Shown one piece after another: positions 41,971 through 50,048 of a DNA stretch of 64,000 nucleotides (positions are counted from its first letter, which is position 1; each line of letters begins with the position of its first letter). Location of the stretch: positions 3,708,548 to 3,772,547 of the forward strand of contig NZ_CP100416.1 of the NCBI RefSeq assembly GCF_026017845.1. Direction: 5' to 3'. The notes under the pieces were generated by a model. The model saw nothing but the letters and a program-made list of their open reading frames with translations. It ran no database searches and was not told the origin of the DNA. Made by a program: the position numbers and the translations under genes. Source of the DNA: Amycolatopsis mediterranei. Its GTDB lineage: Bacteria > Actinomycetota > Actinomycetes > Mycobacteriales > Pseudonocardiaceae.

Positions 41971-42477
41971 ATGACCGACATCATCGAGGCGCGGCGCGCG
42001 GCCGTCGTCCGCAGTGACGGCGAATACCGGCTGGTCACCAATCAGGCCGTGCCCGCAGGGGCCCTGCTGTTCACCCTCGACGGCGAGCTCACGGCGACGC
42101 CGACGCGCTACACCGTCCAGCTCGACGAACGACGGCACGTCGACCTGCCCGCCGGCTGCCCGCTGGAAGAGGTGCTGGACCGCTACTACTGGCGGTTCAT
42201 GAACCACGCCTGCGAACCGGCCGCGGTGATCCGCGGCCGCTCGGTGCTCAGCCTGCGTGCGATCCCCGCCTGGTCGGAGATCACCTTCCACTACGCCAGC
42301 ACCGAGTACGACATGGCCGAGCCGTTCCCGTGCGAGTGCGGCGGCCGGCGCTGCGACGGCGTCATCCAGGGCTTCCGGTACCTGAGCGCCCAGCGGCGCG
42401 AGGACCTGCGCCCGCTGCTCTCGCCGTACCTGCTGGCCGTGCTCGACGGCCGCACCGCCGAACCCGTCGGGGCGTGA
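41971..42477 (+). CDS. SET-domain protein lysine methyltransferase-like
   Basis: The 168-residue protein has the SET core: WRFMNHACEPAAVIRG (the NHxCxPN-like knot, with Ala-Ala for the last pair), then WSEITFHYASTEYDM and a post-SET-like zinc cluster in PFPCECGGRRCDG. It should methylate a Lys side-chain amine using SAM. It ends 3 bp before a Pls-type peptide synthetase, whose GTG ribosome site overlaps its stop, so the two are translationally coupled. A link between lysine methylation and poly-amino-acid synthesis is inference. Confidence 0.85.
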   Translation: MTDIIEARRAAVVRSDGEYRLVTNQAVPAGALLFTLDGELTATPTRYTVQLDERRHVDLPAGCPLEEVLDRYYWRFMNHACEPAAVIRGRSVLSLRAIPAWSEITFHYASTEYDMAEPFPCECGGRRCDGVIQGFRYLSAQRREDLRPLLSPYLLAVLDGRTAEPVGA

Positions 42478-42480
42478 GGA

Positions 42481-45400
42481 GTGAGCGAAGCGCTCCAGCG
42501 GGGCGGGACGGCCGAGGCTCCGCTCCTGCACCACTTCTTCGAGCAGTCGGCCCGGCGGTGGCCGGACGCGATCGCCCTCGACGTCCCCCCGTCGGGTGGG
42601 CGGCCGCGACGGTCGGTCACCTACCGCGACCTGCACCGCCGGTCCACGGCCGTCGCCCGCGCGGTGCGGCACACGGTCCGGCGGCCGGGGATCGTCGCGA
42701 TCCTGCTGTCCCGCACGACCGAGGACCTCTACCTGGCGCAGCTCGGCGTGCTGCGGGCCGGCTCGGCCTACGTCTGCCTCGACCCGTCCTTCCCCGACGA
42801 GCAGCTGCGCCACATCCTCGACGACGCCGCGCCCGCGCTGCTCGTCACCGACCAGGCCGGGCACGAACGCGCCACCCGCGCCGGCTACACCGGTGCGGTG
42901 CAGCGCGTTGATGGCCCGGCCAAGCCGGCGGCACAGCCGGCCACCTCCGCTTTTCGGGGGCTCCGGGTGGCGGAGCCCCCGGCCTGGGGCGAAGCCCCGG
43001 TTGTCATTGCGCCGGCGGCGCCGCCGGGCCTGGCCTACGTCATCTACACCTCGGGCACCACCGGCAAGCCGAAGGGCGTGCTCGTGGGGCACCAGGGCGT
43101 GGTCAACCTGATCCGGTCGGACGTCGCCGAGTTCGGCCTCGGCCCGGGGGATCGGGTGGCCCAGGGGTCGTCGCCGGCGTACGACTCGTCGGTCGAGGAA
43201 GCGTGGATGGCGTGGGCGTGCGGCGCCACCGTCGTGGTGCTGGACGACGAGACCGCCCGGCTCGGCCCCGACCTCGTGCCGTGGCTGCGGCACGAACGGA
43301 TCACCGTGCTCTGCCCGCCGCCGACCCTGCTGCGCGCGACGGCGTGCGAAGACCCGAGGCGGGAGCTGCCCGACCTGCGCCTGCTCTACGTCGGCGGGGA
43401 AGCGCTGCCCGGCGACGTCGCCGAGCGCTGGGCCCCCGGCCGCCGGATGGTCAACGGCTACGGGCCGACCGAGTGTACGGTGACCTGCCTGCGCGCCGAC
43501 GTCGAACCGGGCCGGCCGGTCGCCGTCGGCAAACCGGTGCCGGGCATGCGCGCCTGGGTCCTCGACGAGCGGCTCGAACCGGTCAAGCCGGGGGAGCAGG
43601 GCGAGCTGTGCATGAGCGGCGCCGGCCTGGCGCTGGGCTACCACCGCAAACCGGAGCTCACCGCCGAGAAGTTCCCGCAGCACCCGCGGCTCGGGCGGCT
43701 CTACCGCACCGGCGACCTCGTGCACGCCGAAGCGGACGGCACGCTCTTCTACCACGGCCGCATCGACTCCCAGGTCAAACTGCGCGGCTACCGGATCGAG
43801 CTGGAGGCCATCGAGGCGTCGCTGGCCCGGTTCCCCGGCGTGCGCGAGGCGGCCTGCCGGGTCCAGGGTGAGGGCGCCGGCCAGGTGATCGCCGCGCACC
43901 TGGTGCCGGACGGCGCGATGCCGGACGCGGCCGCGCTCAAGGACCACCTGCGCAAAGCCCTGCCGCCGTACATGATCCCGGCGGTGTTCGGGGAAGCCGG
44001 GACGCTGCCGCGCAGTGCCGGCGGCAAGCTGCGCCGCACCGACCTCCCGGTCCTGGCCACCGGGAGCCCGGTGCGGCGGCACGCGGCGACCGGGACGGCC
44101 GGCACCGAAACCGAGCAGTTCATCACCGAGGCCCTTCGCGAGGTGTTCGAAACCGAGGACATCGGCCCCGACGACGACTTCTTCGACGACCTCGGCGGCA
44201 GCTCGCTGCAGGCGGCGGTGCTCATCTCGAAACTGCGCGTCAACCCGCTCACCGAAGCCATCGCCGTCCGGGACGTCTACCGCGCCCGCACGGTGGCGGG
44301 GCTGGCGAGCCTCGCCGCCCCCGCGACCCACGACGAGATCGACGCGGTCGCGGCGCCCGCGCGCAGCGCGATCACCATCACGCTCGCCCAGGCGGCCTGG
44401 CTGGGCGCCGAACTGGCGATCGCCGCGCCGATCGGCTGGTTCGCCGCGTTCGTCGCGCTGCCCTGGCTGGCCGGGCGGATCGGCCTGGTCCCGCTGATCG
44501 TGCTGCTGCCGGTCGCGCTCGTCGCGCTCGGGTTCGGCTGGACGCCGGTCGCGGTGTTCTTCGCCGTGCGCGCGAAACGGCTGCTCATCGGCAAGTTCGA
44601 GCCGATGCGGGTCCCGGTGTGGAGCGGGTTCCACCTGCGGCTGTGGATCGTGCGGCACCTGCTGCGGTTCGTGCCGTGGGGCACCATCGCCGGCACCGAG
44701 TTCCAGAACATGGCCCTGCGTTCCCTCGGCGCCCGGATCGGCAAGCGCGTGCACATCCACCGCGGCGTCGACGTCGTCCAGGGCGGCTGGGACCTGCTGG
44801 ACATCGGCGACGACGCCACCATCAGCCAGGACGCCTCGCTCGGCCTGGTACAGCTGACCGAGGGACACCTGGTGATCGGCCGGATCACCGTCGCCGGCGG
44901 GGCCACCGTGGACGTCCGCGCCGGGATGTCCCCCAACACGCGCCTCGGCCGCGGTGCGTGGCTGGCCGCGTTGTCGTCCCTGCCGTCCGGGACCGCCGTT
45001 CCCGACGGACGGCGCTGGGACGGCGTCCCGGCGCACGACGCGGGCCCGGCACCGCGCGCACCCGTCCCGGTCGTCACCGGCAGCATGCTCTCGCCGTTCG
45101 CGCACGGGCTCGCGACCATCGCCGCCCGCGCGCTCTTCGCCTGGGTGTTCACGCTCCCGTTCTCGATCGTCCTGATCGCCCTGGCGCTGGCCTTCGACGT
45201 CACCTACCCGGCGCTGCTCGACGCGCTCACGCGGCCGTGGGCGCACCTGGGGTTCATGCTCGTCTTCGCCGCGGCGAGCTGCGTGTCGCTGCTGGTTTCG
45301 GTCTGGGCCGAGGCGTTCTGCGCCCGGGCGCTCGGGCGCGTCGAGGAAGGCGTCATCAGCCGCTGGAGCCCGGCCTACATCCGGGTCGGCCTCAAGACCG

Positions 45401-46683
45401 GCCTGGTCACCACGGCCGGGAACTGGCTGTCGGGCGGGCTGTTCTGGCCGGTGTGGCTGCGCTGGGCCGGGATGCAGGTCGGGCGCGGCTGCGAGATCAG
45501 CACGATCATCGACGTCGTCCCCGAGCTGGTCGAGATCGGGCCGGACACGTTCTTCGCCGACGGCATCTACCTCGGCGGCCCCCGGATCCAGCAGGGCACG
45601 GTCACCCTGTCCCGAGTCCGGCTGGGACACGACACGTTCCTCGGCAACCACGCCGTCATCCCGGGCGGGCAACAGCTGCCCCCGGACATCCTGATCGGCG
45701 TCTGCACGGTGGCCGACGACCGCATCATGCGGCCCGGCACGTCGTGGTTCGGTCACCCGCCGATCCTGCTGCCGCGCCGCGAAATCGTGGAAACCGACCG
45801 GAGCCTCACGCACGACCCGTCGTTCGCGCGGGTCGTCACCCGGGTGTTCTGGGAATGGCTGCGCTTCGCGCTCCCGGTCGTCCCCCTGGCCGTGCTGACG
45901 GCGTGGTTCGTCATGATCGCCTACGCCGCAACGGCCTTGCCACTCGCCGCGTTCGTCTTCCCCGGCACCGGTTTGGTGACGGTGGCGACCGGGATCCTGC
46001 CGTGCCTGGTCGTCCTCGCGCTGAAGTGGGGGCTGCTCGGGCGGGTCAAACCGGGCGTGCACCCGCTGTGGTCCTGCTGGTGCAGCCGCTGGGACTTCCT
46101 CTACGTGGCCTGGGGCGTGATCGCGGGCGGCGTGCTCTCGGCGCTGGAAGGCACCCTGATGCTGCCGCTGTACCTGCGCCGGATGGGCATGGACATCGGC
46201 AAGCGGGTGGTGCTCGGCGAGGGGTTCGCCCAGGTCGTCGACCCCGACATGCTGCACTTCGGCGACGGCGCGACGGTCAGCGCGATGTTCCAGGCCCACA
46301 CGTTCGAGGACCGCGTGCTCAAGATCGACCACGTCCGGGTCGGCGCGCACTCGACGCTCGCGCACGGCACGGTTCCCTTGTACGGCGCGGAAATCGGCGA
46401 GCACACCCACGTGGCCCCGCACAGCGTGATCATGAAGCGGGAACACCTGCTCCCGCGGTTGCGCTACGCGGGCGTGCCGACGAAGGAGCAGAAAGCCCCT
46501 TCGCCACGGACGAATCCGGAGCCGCCGACCCGCCCGCTGCGCCACACCCGGCAGCGGCCCGCGCCCGAGCCGCCGACCCAGGCGTTCTGGCAGGCCGACC
46601 GGACCTTCGCCGTGCCCGGCGAGCAGCCGGGCCGGCGAAGCCCGCAGCCTATGGCGCGGTCAGGTCGAACCGCTGGAGGGTGA
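42481..46683 (+). CDS. Pls/PosA-family nonribosomal peptide synthetase (homo-poly-amino-acid type)
   Basis: A 1,400-residue membrane NRPS. Domains are adenylation (about 1-530; P-loop YTSGTTGKPKG about 187, A5 GYGPTE, A10 Lys in SAGGKLRR) and carrier (about 540-610, Ser in LGGSSLQ about 573). Then come three hydrophobic blocks (about 630-697, 877-950, 1127-1217) alternating with three hexapeptide left-handed beta-helix blocks (about 737-836, 980-1093, 1223-1333). This is the layout of epsilon-poly-lysine synthetase Pls. The substrate Asp (YDSSVEE) implies an alpha-amino acid; which one is not clear. A palindromic insertion interrupts residues about 157-175. The Pro-rich tail overlaps the convergent gene by 35 bp. 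Confidence 0.9.
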   Translation: MSEALQRGGTAEAPLLHHFFEQSARRWPDAIALDVPPSGGRPRRSVTYRDLHRRSTAVARAVRHTVRRPGIVAILLSRTTEDLYLAQLGVLRAGSAYVCLDPSFPDEQLRHILDDAAPALLVTDQAGHERATRAGYTGAVQRVDGPAKPAAQPATSAFRGLRVAEPPAWGEAPVVIAPAAPPGLAYVIYTSGTTGKPKGVLVGHQGVVNLIRSDVAEFGLGPGDRVAQGSSPAYDSSVEEAWMAWACGATVVVLDDETARLGPDLVPWLRHERITVLCPPPTLLRATACEDPRRELPDLRLLYVGGEALPGDVAERWAPGRRMVNGYGPTECTVTCLRADVEPGRPVAVGKPVPGMRAWVLDERLEPVKPGEQGELCMSGAGLALGYHRKPELTAEKFPQHPRLGRLYRTGDLVHAEADGTLFYHGRIDSQVKLRGYRIELEAIEASLARFPGVREAACRVQGEGAGQVIAAHLVPDGAMPDAAALKDHLRKALPPYMIPAVFGEAGTLPRSAGGKLRRTDLPVLATGSPVRRHAATGTAGTETEQFITEALREVFETEDIGPDDDFFDDLGGSSLQAAVLISKLRVNPLTEAIAVRDVYRARTVAGLASLAAPATHDEIDAVAAPARSAITITLAQAAWLGAELAIAAPIGWFAAFVALPWLAGRIGLVPLIVLLPVALVALGFGWTPVAVFFAVRAKRLLIGKFEPMRVPVWSGFHLRLWIVRHLLRFVPWGTIAGTEFQNMALRSLGARIGKRVHIHRGVDVVQGGWDLLDIGDDATISQDASLGLVQLTEGHLVIGRITVAGGATVDVRAGMSPNTRLGRGAWLAALSSLPSGTAVPDGRRWDGVPAHDAGPAPRAPVPVVTGSMLSPFAHGLATIAARALFAWVFTLPFSIVLIALALAFDVTYPALLDALTRPWAHLGFMLVFAAASCVSLLVSVWAEAFCARALGRVEEGVISRWSPAYIRVGLKTGLVTTAGNWLSGGLFWPVWLRWAGMQVGRGCEISTIIDVVPELVEIGPDTFFADGIYLGGPRIQQGTVTLSRVRLGHDTFLGNHAVIPGGQQLPPDILIGVCTVADDRIMRPGTSWFGHPPILLPRREIVETDRSLTHDPSFARVVTRVFWEWLRFALPVVPLAVLTAWFVMIAYAATALPLAAFVFPGTGLVTVATGILPCLVVLALKWGLLGRVKPGVHPLWSCWCSRWDFLYVAWGVIAGGVLSALEGTLMLPLYLRRMGMDIGKRVVLGEGFAQVVDPDMLHFGDGATVSAMFQAHTFEDRVLKIDHVRVGAHSTLAHGTVPLYGAEIGEHTHVAPHSVIMKREHLLPRLRYAGVPTKEQKAPSPRTNPEPPTRPLRHTRQRPAPEPPTQAFWQADRTFAVPGEQPGRRSPQPMARSGRTAGG
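42950..43006. repeat. REP-like double-hairpin element, copy B (inside the NRPS gene)
   Basis: A 57-bp element. Hairpin 1 is an 11-bp perfect stem (42955-42965 with 42971-42981) with loop GGTGG. Hairpin 2 is GGGGC/GCCCC with loop GAA (42986-42998). It ends TTGTCA. It is read sense in the NRPS as FRGLRVAEPPAWGEAPVV. It matches copy A at nearly every base of hairpin 1 and keeps the frame open. Confidence 0.85.
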
Positions 46684-48634
46684 CCGCGCCGCCGAGCGCC
46701 TGGGTGGCGTGGTTGAAGACGGCGAACCGGTACCCCATGAAGAACTGCCAGGCGTTGTTCAGGGTGAACGGCGTGCCCAGCGGAGTGAAGTTCACCCCGT
46801 CGGTGCTGTAGGAGAACCGGGCCTGGCGGCCGGTGCCGGGGCGGATGTCGGCGTTGGCGCGCAACCAGATCCGGCTGCCGGGCAGGTCGGTGCTCGCCAC
46901 CTCGGTGCCGGTGCCGGTGGTGTTCCAGTTGCCGTCCATGGTCAGGCCGTTGACCATGACCACCCGGTTGCGGCCGCCGTCGCGCTTGACGCCGATGTAC
47001 GCCGAGGAGTCGCGCAGCATCGCCAGGCCGGTGCGGTCACCGTCCCGCATCGACGTCAGGTCGAGCGTGGCGGTCGCCGTGGAGGTGGGGCCCTGGATGC
47101 GGTGGGTCAGGGTGTTGCGGGCGGAGTAGAGGTCGTTGGTGACCGTGGCGGTGGACAGCTTGAGCCCGTTGCCGACCGAGAACTTCGTCGTGTCGGGGTT
47201 GTGGTTCCACTCCCACTGCGGACTCAGCGCCGGGCCGGGGAAGGTGTCGGTGCCGGTCATCGGTTCGACCTGACGCGGGGGCGGTGGCAGGTTCGGCTTC
47301 GGGTAGGTCGTGCCCCAGCGGCCGTTGACCGTCTGCAGCTTCGGCCAGCCGTCGGCCGTCCAGGTGACCGGGGCGAGCACCGGGACCCGGCCGCCGGGGT
47401 AGGCGTCGACGAAGGCCATGTAGTACCAGTCGCCGTTCTGCGTCTGCACCAGGCCGCCCTGGTGCGGCACGCCGCCGCCGGAGACCGGGCCCGGCAGGTC
47501 CAGCAGCACCTGCTGGATGGTGTAGGGCCCGAAGGGGTTGCTCGCCTTGAGGATGTACTGGCCGTTGGCCGGCCGGGTCGTGAAGATGTAGTAGCTGCCA
47601 TTGCGCTTGTAGAACCGGGAACCCTCGAGCGTGCCGATGTTCGACGGGGTCTGGAAGACCTGCTGCGAGCGGACTTCGGTCTTCCCGTCCTTGGAGAGCT
47701 GGGCGACGCTGAGGGTGGTGTTGCCGTAGGCGACGTACATCGTGTCGTCGTCGTCGACCAGCATGCCGGCGTCGTAGTAGCACTTGTCGATCGTGGTGTG
47801 CTTCGACCACTGTCCGTCCACCGCGGTGGCGGTGTAGATGTAGGTCTTGGCGAAGTCGACGCAGCCACCCCAGTAGAAGGTGTCGTTGCTGGCGCGGTGG
47901 TTGAAGAACGACGCCCAGATGCCGCGCACGTACCCGCGGCCGCCGTTCAGGTCGTACTTCGCGCCGAAGTCCAGTTTGGGCACGGAGTGGCCGGCGAACT
48001 CCCAGTTCACCAGGTCGTAGGAGCGCAGGATCGGCGCGCCGGGGGAGTAGTGCATGGTCGAGGCGGAGTAGTAGTAGGTGTCGCCGACGCGGATGATGTC
48101 GTCGTCGGCGAAGTCCTGCCACAGCACCGGGTTCGTGAACGTCGACGGCTGGTTCGGGGTGGTCGGGGTCGATGGTGTGGTGGGTGTCGTCGGCGTGGTC
48201 GGGGTCGTGGGGTCCACGCCGCCGGTGCACAGCGTGCCGTTGAGCCGGAAGGCCGCCGGAGCGGGATTGGCCGAGGTGAACGAGCCGTTGAACCCGAAGT
48301 CGGCCGTGCCCCCGGTGGGGATGGCGGCGTTGTAGGCGACGTTCTTCGCGCTGACCTCGGTGCCGCCCTGGGTGATCGTGGCGTTCCAGTGCTGGCCCAC
48401 CTGCTGACCGGCGGCGAACGACCACTCGAGCGTCCACCCGTTGACCGCGTCACCGAGGTTGGTGATCGACACGGACGCGCCGAAGCCGCCCTGCCATTCC
48501 GAGGTTTTCGAATAGGTGACCGAGCACCCGGCCGCGGCGTGCGCGGCCGGGGTCGCCACCAGGACGGCGCCGGCGAGGCCGGTCGCGGCGAGCAGGGCCG
48601 AGGCGGCCGCCCGGGATCGTCGGCGTGACACCAC
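46649..48634 (-). CDS. CBM2 plus GH43 beta-xylosidase/arabinofuranosidase
   Basis: A 661-residue secreted enzyme. It has a signal peptide (to about 34), an N-terminal CBM2 (about 35-130, CSVTYSKTSEWQGGFGASVS), a Thr-Pro linker, a GH43 catalytic domain (about 160-445: base Asp in WQDFADDDIIRVGD, modulator Asp in YYDAGMLVDDDD, acid Glu in TLEGSRFYKR) and a C-terminal beta-sandwich (about 455-661) typical of GH43 beta-xylosidases. It releases xylose or arabinose from xylan fragments outside the cell. It is last of a four-gene unit starting at 52452 and its end overlaps the NRPS gene. Confidence 0.92.
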   Translation of the reverse strand: MVSRRRSRAAASALLAATGLAGAVLVATPAAHAAAGCSVTYSKTSEWQGGFGASVSITNLGDAVNGWTLEWSFAAGQQVGQHWNATITQGGTEVSAKNVAYNAAIPTGGTADFGFNGSFTSANPAPAAFRLNGTLCTGGVDPTTPTTPTTPTTPSTPTTPNQPSTFTNPVLWQDFADDDIIRVGDTYYYSASTMHYSPGAPILRSYDLVNWEFAGHSVPKLDFGAKYDLNGGRGYVRGIWASFFNHRASNDTFYWGGCVDFAKTYIYTATAVDGQWSKHTTIDKCYYDAGMLVDDDDTMYVAYGNTTLSVAQLSKDGKTEVRSQQVFQTPSNIGTLEGSRFYKRNGSYYIFTTRPANGQYILKASNPFGPYTIQQVLLDLPGPVSGGGVPHQGGLVQTQNGDWYYMAFVDAYPGGRVPVLAPVTWTADGWPKLQTVNGRWGTTYPKPNLPPPPRQVEPMTGTDTFPGPALSPQWEWNHNPDTTKFSVGNGLKLSTATVTNDLYSARNTLTHRIQGPTSTATATLDLTSMRDGDRTGLAMLRDSSAYIGVKRDGGRNRVVMVNGLTMDGNWNTTGTGTEVASTDLPGSRIWLRANADIRPGTGRQARFSYSTDGVNFTPLGTPFTLNNAWQFFMGYRFAVFNHATQALGGAVTLQRFDLTAP

Positions 48635-48658
48635 GTCTGTCCTTTCCGGTCAGGGTGC

Positions 48659-50020
48659 TCAGGCGGCGAACTGCCACCAGTTCACGTTGAAGAGGTAGCC
48701 GCTGCCTCCGGTGAACCGCAGGACCAGGTCTTGCGTGCCCGTCACGCCGGTGACGGGGCAGGACACCGAGGTCCACGTCTGCCAGCCGCCGGTGCCCGCC
48801 ACGGTGCAGCGGCCCACCACCGTGCCGGTGGCACTGCCGAGGCGCACCTCGATCGCGCCGCCGGCGCTCGCGGAGGCGACGCGAGCGGTGAACGTCTTCG
48901 CGCCGGCCCCGAAGGCGACGTTGCGGACCTTGACGTTGTCGCCGTTCTCGATCCACCCGATGTTCATGCCGCCTTCGGAGGCGGGCTCGGTTTCGATCCC
49001 CGATTCCCAGTTGATCGTTTCCGCTTCCTGCCGGGTGTAGGGGTCGAGCGTGTCGGCCGGCGGCGGCCCCGAGTTCGTCATGTTGATGGTGGGGATGCTG
49101 CCGTCGGCGTTGTAGGCGAACTTCTCCACCGACACCGAGCGGGTGTAGCCGCCCCCGCCGGGCAGCGCGCCGTTGTGGTAGAAGAAGTACGAGCTGCCCT
49201 TGTAGTCCACGATCCCGGGGTGGTTGGTGAAACTGCTGCCCTGCGTGGGCATCACCGTGCCCCGGTAGGTCCACGGTCCGGTCGGCCCGGGCGAGGTGGA
49301 GTAGCCGATGAACTCGGAACAGCACTTGGCCGCGAAGACGTTGTAGTACTGGCCGTTGCGCTTGTAGACCCAGGGGCCTTCCTCGTACATCGTCGGCCGG
49401 CTGCCGCCGTTCGGGCGGGTGCCGAACCCGGCCGTGGTGAGCGGGATCTGGTTGACGCCGCCCGAGTACGACGTCATGTCGGCGTTGAGCCGCACGTACC
49501 AGAGGTTCGGGTTGCCCCAGTACAGGTACGCCTGGCCGTTGTCGTCGATGAACACCGTGGGGTCGATCTCGCCGTTCTCGACGAGCGGGTGGCCGATGGC
49601 GTCGCGGAACGGCCCGGTGGGGCTGTCCGCGACGCCGACGCCGATGGCCATCCGGCCGGTCGCCCGGTTGACCACCGGGACGTACCAGTAGAACTTGCCG
49701 TTGCGTTCGACGGCCTGCCCGGCCCACGCGTCCTGTTTGGCCCAGCTGAACGTGGCCAGGCTCATCGGCGAGCCGTGGTCGGTCCAGTTGACCATGTCCG
49801 CGGACGACCAGACCCGCCAGTCCTTCATGGTGAAGTAGGTCGAGCCGTCCTCGTCGTGCCCGGTGTAGAGGTAGACGCGGCCGTTGTGCACCAGCGGTGC
49901 CGGGTCGGCGGTGTAGATGTGCTGCACGATCGGGTTGTCGGCGTGGGCGGTGCCGGGCAGGAGCGCCACCGCGCACAGGGCGGCGGTCATCCAGGCGAGC
50001 AATCGCCGTCGGTGGTGCAC
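48659..50020 (-). CDS. GH43 plus CBM6 arabinoxylan-active glycosidase
   Basis: A 453-residue secreted enzyme with a signal peptide (to about 27), a GH43 domain (about 30-315: base Asp in TADPAPLVHNG, modulator Asp in GEIDPTVFIDD, acid Glu in MYEEGPWVYKR) and a C-terminal CBM6 (about 320-453, starting YTRQEAETINW). It is probably an alpha-L-arabinofuranosidase or xylosidase acting on arabinoxylan. It is separated from its neighbours by 24 and 28 bp, as part of the same transcription unit. The GTG start is the family-like signal start. Confidence 0.92.
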   Translation of the reverse strand: MHHRRRLLAWMTAALCAVALLPGTAHADNPIVQHIYTADPAPLVHNGRVYLYTGHDEDGSTYFTMKDWRVWSSADMVNWTDHGSPMSLATFSWAKQDAWAGQAVERNGKFYWYVPVVNRATGRMAIGVGVADSPTGPFRDAIGHPLVENGEIDPTVFIDDNGQAYLYWGNPNLWYVRLNADMTSYSGGVNQIPLTTAGFGTRPNGGSRPTMYEEGPWVYKRNGQYYNVFAAKCCSEFIGYSTSPGPTGPWTYRGTVMPTQGSSFTNHPGIVDYKGSSYFFYHNGALPGGGGYTRSVSVEKFAYNADGSIPTINMTNSGPPPADTLDPYTRQEAETINWESGIETEPASEGGMNIGWIENGDNVKVRNVAFGAGAKTFTARVASASAGGAIEVRLGSATGTVVGRCTVAGTGGWQTWTSVSCPVTGVTGTQDLVLRFTGGSGYLFNVNWWQFAA

Positions 50021-50048
50021 GGTGGTCTCCGTTCGGTCGGAAGCGGGG

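Noticed and set aside
41965..46545. Very long open frame (1,526 residues) antisense to the Pls-like NRPS
   Set aside because: Its frame mirrors the third-position GC bias of the NRPS gene, the product is low-complexity Arg/Gln/Asp-rich and has no domains, and the NRPS strand has full family motifs.
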